A DNA stretch of 17,367 nt from Hymenopellis radicata (Eukaryota; Basidiomycota; Agaricomycetes; Agaricales; Physalacriaceae). The position numbers and the translations under genes are program-made. The stretch spans positions 1 to 17,367 of the forward strand of contig JADNRX010000955.1 in assembly GCA_015501595.1 (NCBI GenBank), read 5' to 3'. Positions 1-8,904 of the stretch are shown here, in pieces (the first letter of the stretch is position 1; each line of letters begins with the position of its first letter). The notes under the pieces are model-generated. The model saw nothing but the letters and a program-made list of their open reading frames with translations, was not told the DNA's origin and did not search any database.

Positions 1-1263
1 AGTCAATACTTCCAACCGGATATGACTACGCCGTAGCCAGGCAAGAAAGGTGTATATCAAGGATATCGATAAGCTTTTTCTTCAAACAGCGACAAGAATG
101 GCATCACCACGAGATCACTGGTAATGGTGAATTCCAACAAATCCTGAAAAAGTTATACAATCACGACAAACTTTGGAAGGACGGTCAATGTCGCGTAGTC
201 TTTTGGCTCTTCGACCGTTACGTCTATCATCCCATCGACCACAAGGCGGACCTCACACTCTGAGACAACTGGCTTAACAAGCTAATTCACAATGGCCGAG
301 GCGAGTTCATATACGACACCTTTGAACTAGGCCGGTATGAATTTGGTCCAAGAGAAGGACAATTCTTTCATCCTCTGTCGGGCAACGAGACCAGTACCAG
401 TGTAGCCCTCTACGACTCGGAACTCCCTTACCCAGCTTCCTTCTACTACACTGACGATTCGGGAGAAATTTTCATTAATCCCGCGGTCGAAGTCATATTG
501 GACTGGGACGACCTAGGATACGTAGCACCAGGCCTCCCTACGCCTCTGAGAGCCGCCAACACTGAGGAGGATCTGCACTATCCCTGGAATGAAGCCAAAA
601 GTGACTATCAAACGATCCCTGATGAACCAGTCGAGGAAGTTCCTAGTCTCGCAGAACGCTTGGGCATGGGAAAGGCCTCTAGTTCTGAACTACGAGCCGG
701 ACCTTCGAAGAAGGACAAGGGGAAGAAGGTGGATCCAGCCAAGAAACCTGGTCATACGACGAAGACCCTCTCCAGAACCGAAACCAAAGCCGTCTTCTCC
801 GCTCAACCTTTCTGACTCGGAAACCGGTTCAGACATCGACTTCATCCCCCATCACCTAAGAAAGCTCGCAAAGTTCCTTTGGGCACTTCCACAGATCGAC
901 CAAGTTGGATGGACGACCCCCTGACCGAGGCTCCTCCGTTCTTGGGAGGAATCCGTCCTGACTTCGTCGTACGCCTCATGGACAAACTGAACCCCCCCGG
1001 TCGGGACGACAAGTTCTTCACCAGTGATCTGACGTTCAAAAACTTGTGCATGAACTGACTAGCATTTTGTACGCCGCAATTCCCTATGCTCATCAACACG
1101 TGCTCAAACACAGACACGTGGGATCCGGATTGGTTTCAGTCAGCAACCCTCCTCCTGCCAGCTAGTACCATGGTGATTTTGAAAATCTGGGCTAACGTAT
1201 GGCCAGCGACGCATACAATCAGATCATTGCTCATCATGGCGTACCGACACAACCTACCTTTCA

Positions 1264-1272
1264 CCTTGGCCT
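1264..1272. repeat. E1 target-site duplication, left copy
   Basis: CCTTGGCCT is repeated exactly at 2364-2372, directly outside the E1 inverted repeats. The preceding A is also shared, so 10 bp match in all. Confidence 0.88.
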
Positions 1273-1511
1273 AGACCTGGGCACGAGTGCCCACCCGGGT
1301 GCACTCGCACTCGCTGGGCGGGTCACTCGCGGCTCCAAGCCGGACACCCGCACTCGACTGCCACCCGGGTGCGGCACTCGAGTGCGGCACCCATTCGCGG
1401 GTGTTTCGCACACACGAGTGTGTTGACACTCGTGTGTGGTGGCGGGTGTACCCGTGTACACACCCGCTCCCAGCACCCCCGACTCACGGCCAACTCATGC
1501 CACGCCTGCAT

Positions 1512-1530
1512 CCCCAGCAATTGCGAGGGG
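1512..1530. repeat. Conserved GCAATTGC palindrome, E1 copy
   Basis: CCCC AGCAATTGCGA GGGG lies 239 bp from the E1 left end. The equivalent palindrome is in E2 (8885-8904), E3 (13155-13174) and E4 (about 13752-13772). Confidence 0.65.
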
Positions 1531-1893
1531 AGCAGTAGCGGTGCATGATGCGGACGCGGACGGTCTCGGTGAGGTAGAGGTGAGGGAGGATGGGAGGATG
1601 GGATCGTATATGTGGCGCCTCGTTAGAGGGCTTACCCGTGCACTAGAGTATAATCATCTGTAAAGTATCATCAGTATTAAAAGCAGCATTGACGGCGTCT
1701 GTCAACGCCGCCAAAAACGAAGAAGAAAGCAAAAAGATACATACCAACCCGCCACGTCACCAGCAGATGACGCGGCGGCCCAAAATCCACCGCCCCCGCT
1801 CTTCAAGCGCGCTGTTGAGCGCGGCGGGTGGCGTCACGAAGTGTCTGCTGCCCTTTTGCAGGGGCTTACGCGTCCTGCACTGGCTCGTTTCCG

Positions 1894-2018
1894 TGGAGAC
1901 GACGCAAAGTCGTCTCCTGGCCCATCGATGTGCCGACGCAGAGTCGAGCACGGGTGCCGAAATCACCGACTTACAGTCGAGTGATGCTTCCATCGTCGCC
2001 GACATAAAGTCGAGCGAC
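1894..2018. repeat. Four mini-hairpin units inside E1
   Basis: The pattern CGAC, about five bases, then AGTCG occurs four times in about 120 bp: near 1899-1913 (within GAGACGACGCAAAGTCGTCTC, an 8-bp perfect stem), 1934-1947, 1967-1980 and 1999-2013. Each unit is self-complementary. Nothing here looks like protein-coding sequence. Confidence 0.55.
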
Positions 2019-2060
2019 GGATGGTGGTGGTGGAGGGAAGAGAGAGGTGTCAGACACCCC

Positions 2061-2133
2061 GATCAGACGCTTACGCGTCCTTCTCGGATCTCGGCCCGAG
2101 ACGCCGGATCGCGAGAAATCCTCGTGCGCGTCG
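2061..2133 (+). repeat. Core segment shared by E1 and, inverted, by E5
   Basis: This segment aligns by eye with the reverse complement of about 4317-4388 in E5. The shared blocks are GATCAGA.GCTTA.G.GTC, then TTCTCGGATCTCGGCCCGA against a nearly identical E5 stretch, then CCGGATC. The two elements have different terminal repeats, so this is hidden homology between families. The segment lies about 300 bp from the E1 right end and about 310 bp from the E5 left end, which are equivalent positions when E5 is reversed. Confidence 0.7.
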
Positions 2134-3452
2134 TTTTTCCACGCAAAAAAATAAAAATAAAATTCGTAAAAATACACAAAAAATGCGAGTGTCCACCCGG
2201 GTGTCTGCCCACGGGTACTCGCGGCCCAGAGGCAGACACCCGCACTCGGGTGGACACCCGTGCTGACACTCTACTCGAGTGCGGCACACACTCGGCACCC
2301 GAGTGCCGAGTGCGGGTGCATCCGGGTGCACACTTAAGCACCCGACACTCGTGCCCACGTCTACCTTGGCCTGGGATCGACCATTCCTGAACCGCTACAT
2401 GTCCAGGAGTGCTCCAGTCGACAGGAAAACCCGTCTGTTAGCAGGTAACAACTTCAAGGAGGGTTACAAAGAACGACAACTGGAATACGGAAACAGTGGT
2501 GACGACTTCATCTCGAATTGGCTTCAAGCCTTGTGGGACATCGGGGAACGTCCTCATATGCAAGCCGTAGTTTCTGAAAGAGGTCTTTACGCCTGGATCG
2601 TGGCGAGATGGATAGGTTACGAGTACTGGGGCCGCAATGTGAAAGGACCCTCTCTAGTTCTTACGCATCACATGCTTGGGCTCAGCAATTCGCGCGAAAT
2701 CGACAGCGGAACACAAATCGTTCGCGAGAAAATCACGCAAGGTGAAAAGAACATCATCGCTGGAGTGGTAGAAGTCAATGGTGCGCAAGAAACCAAGAGC
2801 TTGTACCCTACTGCTCCCCTTCTCGAAGGCGCTTGGTTCTATAAGATGAAAATCTGGAATCGTACATGTGACAAATTGATGGACTACATCTCTGGCCAGA
2901 TCGACAAGCGTGAATGGGAACCCAAGTCTCACGAAGCCTAGTCATACGCAACAACTACCAGATGGAGTACGTTCCTACGGAGAGGGATTTGTGATACGGG
3001 GAACGCATGATGAAGACGGCCTTCCCTCATGACTGGAACGGTAGCAAGATCAAAGACATCTTGATTTCGGAGAAATTTGAAGGATTGGCCCGCAAGTAGG
3101 GGGACTTTGTGAAGTGGTTTTCAATGATAAGTACTCGCGACCCACTCCTTTTGGAGTTGTATTATTAGATTACGATTAGATACAATGTCCTTGCTTTTTT
3201 GTTACTTTTACTCATACTGATTACGCTGATGCCTGTATATACATGCATGTACTACATGTGTCAATCTTACTTCTTTACCATCATCATCATTTTCGACGTC
3301 TAAATTGACGTCGAATAGTGATATTGGTAAGTACTTAGAGTACTGTAGTATTTCGACCATAGATTCACAGGGTGTGACCTGTGACCTCATGAACATGTTA
3401 AGTGGCATGTTCATACAGGCCAAAAGTGTGTGACCTAAAAAAATTATGTTTA

Positions 3453-3697
3453 CTGTACTATTACGGTCATGTCTTCACATAACGCGTAACGGGGACCCGT
3501 GAAATGAAGAGTTCGGGCCCCCATAACGCGTAACGGGCCTTCTGGCCAGGCACAATTGTCCTAAAAGAGCAATTTTCGGGGCCCGCCTAACGGCGGGCCG
3601 TCCAAATAAGGCAATTACTCGGTGTTTGAAGAGTAACCAACACTCTTCACAACCATAACGCGTAACGGCCCGTGAAGATGAGACCGTAATAGTACAG
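3453..3697. mobile_element. MITE-2: TA-flanked MITE nested in MITE-1
   Basis: The left end CTGTACTATTACGGTC and right end GACCGTAATAGTACAG are perfect 16-bp inverted repeats, with weaker pairing further in (GTCTTCAC against GTGAAGAT). TA flanks both sides (3451-3452 and 3698-3699). The 245-bp interior contains three copies of ATAACGCGTAACGG and a GC-rich palindrome around 3579-3600. There is no coding capacity. Confidence 0.85.
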
Positions 3698-3910
3698 TAT
3701 TAACATTTTTAACTTTCTGCTTTTTTGGCTTAATTTTACCTATAAAGTAGATACAAACAGCAGAAATAGACAATTTTCATTATAAATAGAGTAAAATAGA
3801 AGAAAAAACTACTAAAATTGGGCTGAAGAAGCAAAATTTAGATTAAGTCAGATTTGTGACTGATTTTAGATATGTTCACAGGGCCTTGTGACCTAGTGAC
3901 CAACTACAAT

Positions 3911-3953
3911 TAGGTTCGCATCATGAGGGCTCGTGACCTGTGATGCGAACCTA
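3911..3953. repeat. Perfect 13-bp stem hairpin near the right end of MITE-1
   Basis: TAGGTTCGCATCA (3911-3923) is exactly complementary to TGATGCGAACCTA (3941-3953), with a 17-base loop. Part of it overlaps the pairing region of the MITE-1 terminal repeat, so the right end can fold on itself as well as pair with the left end. Confidence 0.7.
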
Positions 3954-4077
3954 TGGTAGTAATACTACAGTACCCTCAGCAATTAACCCCGCAACAGATT
4001 CCAGGTCTATATCAGCAATTCTCTCAGTTTCATTCTCTCTTGTATGCAAACGCATATACCTTCATCCTGCTCGGATT

Positions 4078-5110
4078 AGAGACCTCAATGAGTCACTGAG
4101 TCACTGAGTTATCTGGTGACTCGACTCGCCTTGGGCACCTCGGAGTTCAGACTCGCATGACTCGCGAATCACGTACTCGCGAGTCCGGGTACAAGTCTGA
4201 GTATCGGTTTGTGGGGCGCGAGTCATCACACATTGACTTGCAAATATTTAGGGATGTATTTTAGCTAAATTTACAAAATTTTTCCAGAGCCAACGGTCCA
4301 CAACGTCTCGAGAACGAGACGTGCGTGATTATCTTGCCTGATCCGGTGATTCGGGCCGAGATCCGAACTGACACATAAGCATCTGATCGGGTCGTCTCTC
4401 TCAGCTCTTACCATCACCACGACCACCCAGGGAGCGATGATTGTCGCCCCTGCTGCTCTGACGATTGTCAGACAGCCTGTGGGGTGTGTTTCTTGCTTTG
4501 CCTTTGTTCCGGGGCTGCTGCTGCAGTCTCTGCACCCGCAACAGAGGAGGACGACCGTCGACAACTGACAACTGCACCGTGGCGGCGACGCTGATGCAAC
4601 TGCAGCTGTGACTGCATGACAATGACAGGAGGATAATGAGCAGTAGCAGGAGCAGCAGCGAGAGAGGATGAGTAGCGGGAGGAGAAGAGGATGACACGGA
4701 TAAGGATTATGGATGCGACCCGTCATCGAGGTGCATGTTTTTTCCAGAGCAAGACAACGACTAGATTGGGACCTGACCGCGGACGACGACAACCACCACC
4801 TTCATCATACCACCATCATCACTGCCTCCTTCCATCACCCCCACCCCATCCTCATGCCCGGTTGACTGTCCCCGTGCCATTGCCCGGGGATGCTCACTAA
4901 GCATGAATACTGGGAGGTGATTGACTCACGAGTACTCACGAGTATCCGAGATGACTCGGACTCATGGTGAGTACTCACGAGTAGACTTGCGACGACTTGT
5001 GAGTCATTGCAAGTCGAGTCTGACGCGAGTCTGAATTAGGCTGATTTTTGTGTGAGTACTCACCTCACGAGTCGCAAGTCTGACTCGCAGATGACTCATT
5101 GAGGTCTCTA
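4078..5110. mobile_element. E5: non-autonomous TIR DNA transposon, about 1.03 kb, inserted in gene B
   Basis: The left end reads AGAGACCTCAATGAGTCA, and the right end is its exact reverse complement (18 bp) followed by A. The 9-bp GCTCGGATT flanks both sides (4069-4077 and 5111-5119). Subterminal zones (4088-4225 and 4918-5100) are dense in GAGTACTC, GACTCGCGAGTC and ACTCACGAGT-type self-complementary words. The interior 4270-4900 holds low-complexity CAC/CAT/CAG-rich sequence with no recognisable protein. A 70-bp stretch at 4317-4388 is related, in reverse, to the E1 core. It sits in an exon of gene B, and removal rejoins the frame. Confidence 0.88.
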
Positions 5111-5141
5111 GCTCGGATTCTCTAGCGAAGATAACCCTTGT

Positions 5142-5182
5142 GTAAGTCACTGTACTATACAGTAACTTACAATCGCCGTCAG
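5142..5182 (+). other. Gene B intron whose donor lies in a near-perfect hairpin
   Basis: GTAAGT at the start, an AG at 5181-5182 and phase-0 joining of the flanking frames (NPC to LSVSSN) support a 41-bp intron. Positions 5142-5170 form a stem: GTAAGTCACTGTA pairs with the reverse complement of TACAGTAACTTAC at 12 of 13 positions with a 3-base loop. The 5' splice site is therefore inside the stem. Confidence 0.55.
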
Positions 5183-5667
5183 CTCTCCGTGAGTTCCAAT
5201 GTACTGTGGAGGAGCGAGTACCTAATATTTTGCTATGTCGCAGACGTCGCCTCGCTGAGGGTTGACGGCTATATCGCCAACATTGCCAATGGATACCGCA
5301 ATTTTCTGATCTACACTGACTGCCTGGCAGGTCAGACCTGGACTCAGCTCCTTATCTATGGTGCTCTCAAGGCTGTCGAAGGCTGCTTCCGCCTGCTTGA
5401 AGAGGCTAGGTTTGACCTTGCCAGTCTTCTGTTCTTCATCGACTCAATTATGGATAACTTACGTGCCTTGGCGCATAAACGTTCCGGATTTATGAAGGAT
5501 TTACGAGATGAAGAGGCCAGAGTTTAACTCTTGCGCGATGTTTTTACATGGGTGGACGATATTATCAAGCAGGGCGGGACGAACGATGCAGAATTTTGTG
5601 CTCGTCTTCGGGGTCTCGTCGGAGATGGCAAACTCCAGTATCAAGAGGACAGCAAGCAGACATTGTA

Positions 5668-6242
5668 GCACTGAAACCATACAATAAAACTACTTCTCGA
5701 CTACTTCATCTCCCACTGGTGTCGGTTACACTGTTTTCGTCATTTTCGATAGGCAGAAATTGCCATCCAAGGCGTGTGCGGCAAATATGCACGCCACATC
5801 GTTCGTGACTCAAACTTGGGTGAATGGCCTTTGCATAATGACATTATAGAAGGCTGCAACTGTGTTGCCCCAGAAGTAGTGCTCTCCGCGGTAAATGTCT
5901 GGCGTTTCTAGGTGGCGGCAATATTTCAGAAGGATCATACATATACTCAAACGATGAGACTGACCGAGGCTTGGGCCTCGCTGCAGCGTCAGAGGCCGCT
6001 GGCGCTGATGCTCCAGCCATTGCTGCAGGTGGCGACGATTATCTGTGGGGGATGACATTTGATGGGAAGATTTCTGATTGCCTGCAGAACATGTTATAAA
6101 GGGTGCCTAAGCCCAAAGAGGGATTTGCCGTCTGATTGGAGGAAAGAATTGGGGCAGTCCACACGGGTAAGGGCCCGCTTTGCTGGTTTGACAATTCCAC
6201 CGGGTTACTTCCTATTTGGTTACGGACTTCCATCTCATTCTC
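5668..6242 (+). other. Degenerate coding-like fragments between gene B and the 6243 gene
   Basis: No single frame stays open. Short coding-like stretches appear in different frames: STTSSPTGVGYTVFVIFDRQ around 5698-5757; VCGKYARHIVRDSNLGEW around 5775-5825; and SNDETDRGLGLAAASEAAG leading to GGDDYLWGMTFDGKISDC, ending at a TAA near 6097. These could be downstream exons of gene B or of another dead gene. I could not assign introns, and no known domain was recognised. Confidence 0.4.
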
Positions 6243-6877
6243 ATGTCCTCGAGCGCCAAGGCAGACAGAAAATGCCTTCGGGAACGCAGCATTAGTGACG
6301 CCGACCCGCCAGACACAGATACCACTACCGTCTCATCATCCGCCTTGGTTCCGCCTTCGACGCGTTCAGAGGAAGAACCAGTCACCAAGACAGAAGAAGA
6401 CGAAGATGGTGAACCTGTCAGCAAGCGTGCCAAGGTGGTAAAAGGCTGGATTCCCTCAGTAGCGCTATGGACTCCTGTCTCCACAAAGAAGTGAGTATTT
6501 TTTGTCACTGTACATCTGCCTTCCGACTGATTTATAGGCGCATTGAGTCGAGACTTCGCAAAGCACGTCTCTTGCCTCGGTCGCATCTACTAGGCGCTCA
6601 TGTTACCGGTCAACGTATGTATGATATCTTTTTCAGTCTGAAGCGACGCACTAAATATTTATTCTCAGGTCTATCCATGCCTGGCGTCGCGAAAGAAGTA
6701 AGTCCTGGGGAGTACGTTGTACCAGCTGATCCATGGCGCTTGTACCGTGCTGTCAAAGATTTCTTACGTGACTTGGATCTCAGTCATAGAGAGATGGCCT
6801 TCCTCACAATGGGTGTATACTCTCAGGAAGACCTCATCAATCTCGCGCTAGATTTTCATGGAAGGCAAGTGTATTGA
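6243..6877 (+). CDS. Small three-exon gene of unrecognised family (177 aa)
   Basis: Exons are 6243-6490, 6538-6614 and 6669-6877, with introns of 47 bp (GTGAGT to TTATAG) and 54 bp (GTATGT to CTCAG, with a CTAAAT branch-like word). Both junctions keep the frame (aa|g gives Lys, c|gt gives Arg). The start MSSSAKADRK was chosen as the first in-frame ATG. Residues 15-75 are Ser/Thr/Asp/Glu-rich and probably disordered. A basic SKRAKVVKG stretch near residue 70 could be a nuclear localisation signal. The C-terminal half (ADPWRLYRAVKDFLRDLDLS, then HREMAFLTMGVYSQEDLINL) is predicted helical and faintly resembles a SAM-like fold; that is a guess. After the TGA at 6875-6877 the same frame stays open to a TAG at 6977-6979 (QQVKAALELEGEDWLAMKVA), so the stop may be premature and the gene may also be decaying. 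It lies about 340 bp upstream of the KDZ gene on the same strand. Confidence 0.55.
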
Positions 6878-7218
6878 CAGCAGGTCAAGGCGGCCCTGGA
6901 GCTGGAGGGTGAAGATTGGCTGGCGATGAAAGTAGCGTTAAAGGCTTATGCGTGCCCGATCCTTCGCGATGAGAACTAGATCCCTAGACTTCCCTAGATA
7001 GTTATTAGCGCCAAGAATGTTTTTACCCGCTTTGGCCCAAATGGGATTGGATTGATCGCTCGATGACTTTTGCTTCCTTCTCTTACGCCCAAAAGTTCCG
7101 TGCATTACTAACGGTCCCCGGATGTATCTGTATGCCTCCTAAGGGTTTAGATCCGAAATGTCTGCCCTAGAAGTGTGTCTCGCCCCCCCAAGTCACAGTC
7201 CCCCCACTCGCCGAACAT
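6878..7218 (+). other. Spacer between the 6243 gene and the KDZ gene
   Basis: The first 100 bp continue the upstream frame beyond its stop. From about 6980 to 7157 I see no clear coding or promoter motif. An ATG at 7158 opens a 61-codon frame, but it is not in the frame of the KDZ protein. Confidence 0.4.
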
Positions 7219-8064
7219 ATGTCGTGTTCCAACAACTGCACCCGTCGCCGGCGCGTCCCTACAAGTTGGGATTCTCACAGCCACTCAACCGAGGAATGGC
7301 AGGCGCGACGGGACTTCGAAATAGATGCATTTGGAGCAAGTAACATTGCTCCTCAGGCTGGGCCGTCGTTAGGAGCAGCATCTAATGTCCATTCTTTGCT
7401 TCCCTCATCGGCGGGTGTTCCTTTTGCGGCTGCTGCTGCGCCTCCTGCTACTCGGCGTCCACGAGGGCGACCAAGCAGGACAGCATCTGCTATACCAACC
7501 AGGGTGCCTTCTGCGCCTGCAGTGCCATCACAGCTTCTGAGGGATCATATCTTTCACTTCCAAGATGACGGAGAGATCACTACGCATTCCATCCCACCAC
7601 TTAAGTGCCTTCGACTGGAACTGGATGACGACCAACCACAAGTGGCGGAGGCAGGCTCATTCCACGATTTTGAGCTATAGCTGGAACGTCCAGACAACTA
7701 CCATGACAACCGCGGCGACAATGAAGAAATGAATGACCAGGTAGAGGGTGGTCCTTCAAAGCGCAAATGGTACCAAAGTTCAGTGAGTACTAAACAATTC
7801 TTAAATACAGTATATCTAATTGTTGGTCATTTTCAGGATGATCCCATGAAGGAATGGATGCCGTGGCGCGACACCATGATCTTGGAGATGTTACGTCACC
7901 ACCACGGACTCGGCAACGACTTTTTCAATCCTTGCTGCATATCTTGCGGGGTGCAGCTGTCAGACACTGTTCCTCTCTATCGTTGTCAGTCCTGCGAAGA
8001 TTTCCTTCAGTGTAAAACGTGCTGTATCGCGCGCCATGAACAATTTCCATGTCATATTATGCAG

Positions 8065-8374
8065 GTACTGTAGAGTTTCAATCAATTCGTCGTCACGGTC
8101 ACGAGGGACCCAAAATCGACGAAATGTCACACGTGTCACTGGTCGTGCCAAAATCTGACGAATCTGGCAATCAAATTTGACGAAAATGTCTCCAAAATTG
8201 GCCGAATCGGGCTGTTATGATGAAAAATTTTCCCCGGTCACGGCACCTACGGCGCCGCGATGAAATTAAATTTTCGTCAGGCCGGTCACACATCACATGG
8301 CCTGACGAATTGAATGAAACTCTACAGTAAGTGTTTGTTGCGCGTGGTGATTACAATTAAACAAAGATTTCTAG
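8065..8374 (+). other. KDZ intron 2, enlarged by MITE-3
   Basis: The exon ends with CHIMQ at 8064, and the next starts at 8375 with IWRDDMWDRTSLHAIG in phase 0. Without MITE-3 and one TA copy the intron is 48 bp, starts GTAAGTG and ends TTTCTAG, matching the other short introns here. The insertion splits the GTAAGT donor after GTA, so the present donor reads GTACTG. Confidence 0.75.
8068..8327. mobile_element. MITE-3: TA-flanked MITE inside the KDZ intron 2 donor site
   Basis: The left end CTGTAGAGTTTCAATCAATT and right end in reverse complement CTGTAGAGTTTCATTCAATT match at 23 of the first 24 bases. TA flanks both sides (8066-8067 and 8328-8329). The 260-bp interior is rich in TCGTCA/TGACGA words and has no coding capacity. 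The CTGTA terminus is shared with MITE-1 and MITE-2, so the same transposase superfamily probably moved all three. Confidence 0.88.
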
Positions 8375-8884
8375 ATCTGGCGCGATGATATGTGGGATAG
8401 GACATCTCTTCATGCTATAGGCCACAAGTTCCAACTTGGTCATGGAGGAGGGTGGTGTTCATACCCCAAAAAGATGGAACAATTAATGACAGTAATGCAC
8501 ACGAACGGCATCCACACCGTGTGGGTATTCTTCTGTCGTTGCTCTGCAAGCGACCGTATCTTCGACTGGCAGCAGCTGATGCGCGTGGGTTGGTATCCAG
8601 CCACGACGCACACCCCCCGGACCTGCGCCTCAATGGAAGTCCTTGCCCTGTATTGCTGTTTGAAGGCTATAGAGGGAGGCACGAGTGTATACCCGGGTGC
8701 ACCCGACACCCGCGCGACAAGTATTTGCGTCGCCAAGGCCGGACTTGCCACCTGGCAGCACACCCGGGTACCCGCAAGTACTTTACCCGCAGGTCAAGTA
8801 CTTGGCAAGTACTTGCCTCACAGGTGGGCAAGTACTTGTCAAAAGTACCTGCATGTTCAGGATATTTTTCGTGCCCGCCGACGA

Positions 8885-8904
8885 CCCCGAGCAATTGCGC
8901 GGGG
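8885..8904. repeat. Conserved GCAATTGC palindrome, E2 copy
   Basis: CCCCGAGCAATTGCGCGGGG, an imperfect 20-bp palindrome 214 bp from the E2 left end, followed by CTATCGACGTGCACGATACAC, which is also conserved in E4 and (inverted) E3. Confidence 0.7.

Larger units (their letters stand above)
1273..2363. mobile_element. E1: non-autonomous TIR DNA transposon, about 1.09 kb, inserted in gene A
   Basis: The ends are inverted repeats: the left end reads AGACCTGGGCACGAGTG, and the right end in reverse complement reads AGACGTGGGCACGAGTG (16 of 17 match). The 9-bp CCTTGGCCT flanks both sides (1264-1272 and 2364-2372). Both ends, about 1280-1480 and 2185-2345, are packed with short self-complementary units such as CACCCGGGTG and CACTCGAGTG. 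The interior has no convincing protein; open frames of 60-230 codons on both strands are low-complexity and Arg/Pro/Ser-rich. It is therefore non-autonomous. The superfamily is undecided: the T at the left border could be TIR or target, giving a hAT-like 8-bp duplication or a Mutator-like 9-bp one. Confidence 0.88.
3..3099 (+). pseudogene. Gene A: degenerate protein-coding gene of unrecognised family, interrupted by E1
   Basis: I do not recognise this family. Coding character is clear: from position 3 one frame reads almost continuously to 1272, broken by stops at 261-263, 813-815 and 1056-1058. A second frame looks more coding-like around 790-850 (a Ser/Asp/Glu-rich stretch with SDSETGSDIDF), so a pair of compensating shifts is likely there. 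The segment 680-770 is Lys/Ser/Pro-rich. E1 splits the gene at 1273; beyond it the frame resumes as WDRPFLNRYMSRSA and stays open to 2939-2941, a 190-codon stretch rich in Trp and Tyr (WLQALWDIGERPH, YEYWGRNVKG). It then continues in another frame through a TGA at 2992-2994 to a TAG at 3097-3099. The start lies upstream of the window. Removing E1 with one 9-bp target copy joins the two halves in frame. The several breaks make it a pseudogene. No gag, reverse transcriptase or transposase motif was seen. Confidence 0.7.
3343..3970. mobile_element. MITE-1: TA-flanked inverted-repeat element containing a nested MITE
   Basis: The left end reads CTGTAGTATTTCGACCATAG and the right end in reverse complement reads CTGTAGTATTACTACCATAG. 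About 21 of the first 24 bases match. Both ends are flanked by TA (3341-3342 and 3971-3972), as in Tc1/mariner-type MITEs. The element is 628 bp, or about 381 bp without the nested element at 3453-3697. The interior is AT-rich with recurring GTGACCT words. It lies in an exon of gene B, and removal with one TA restores a Tyr codon. Confidence 0.82.
3230..5667 (+). pseudogene. Gene B: degenerate gene of unrecognised family, interrupted by MITE-1 and E5
   Basis: I do not recognise the family. An open frame without an ATG runs from 3230 to 3342 and is Ser-rich (SLPSSSSFSTSKL). MITE-1 then interrupts a TA inside a Tyr codon. The frame resumes at 3973 as PQQLTPQQIPGLYQQFSQFH and runs to 4077, where E5 interrupts it, then continues from 5120 as FSSEDNPC. 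A 41-bp GT-AG intron (5142-5182, GTAAGT to GTCAG) follows in phase 0. The next exon encodes a mostly helical protein (ALKAVEGCFRLLEEARFDLA, SLLFFIDSIMDNLRAL). A TAA at 5525-5527 interrupts it; the same frame then reads LLRDVFTWVDDIIKQGG to a TAG at 5666-5668. Both insertions drop out in frame, which strongly supports the model. The start codon and 5' end are unresolved. The breaks make it a pseudogene. Confidence 0.68.

Noticed and set aside
1689..2390. 233-codon open frame on the + strand inside E1
   Set aside because: Low-complexity, Arg/Thr/Ser-rich, crosses the E1 terminal repeat into gene A, and overlaps equally open frames on the other strand.
3256..3303. ATG in TACTACATGTGTCAATC as the start of gene B
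   Set aside because: It is in another frame and meets a stop at 3301-3303; the gene B frame has no ATG back to its upstream stop at 3227.
4271..4792. 173-codon open frame on the - strand inside E5
   Set aside because: Composed of Ser/Cys/Leu runs from CAG/GAG-rich repeats, lies within a non-autonomous element, and resembles no protein family.
7158..7343. ATG at 7158 as the KDZ start
   Set aside because: It opens a different frame from the CxC2 protein and closes after 61 codons; 7219 is the first ATG in the main frame.
8760..8860. Regularly recurring CAAGTACTTG, at first glance an array of repeats and spacers
   Set aside because: Spacing is irregular and the repeats are short palindromes confined to element ends. 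This is a eukaryotic subterminal repeat, not CRISPR.
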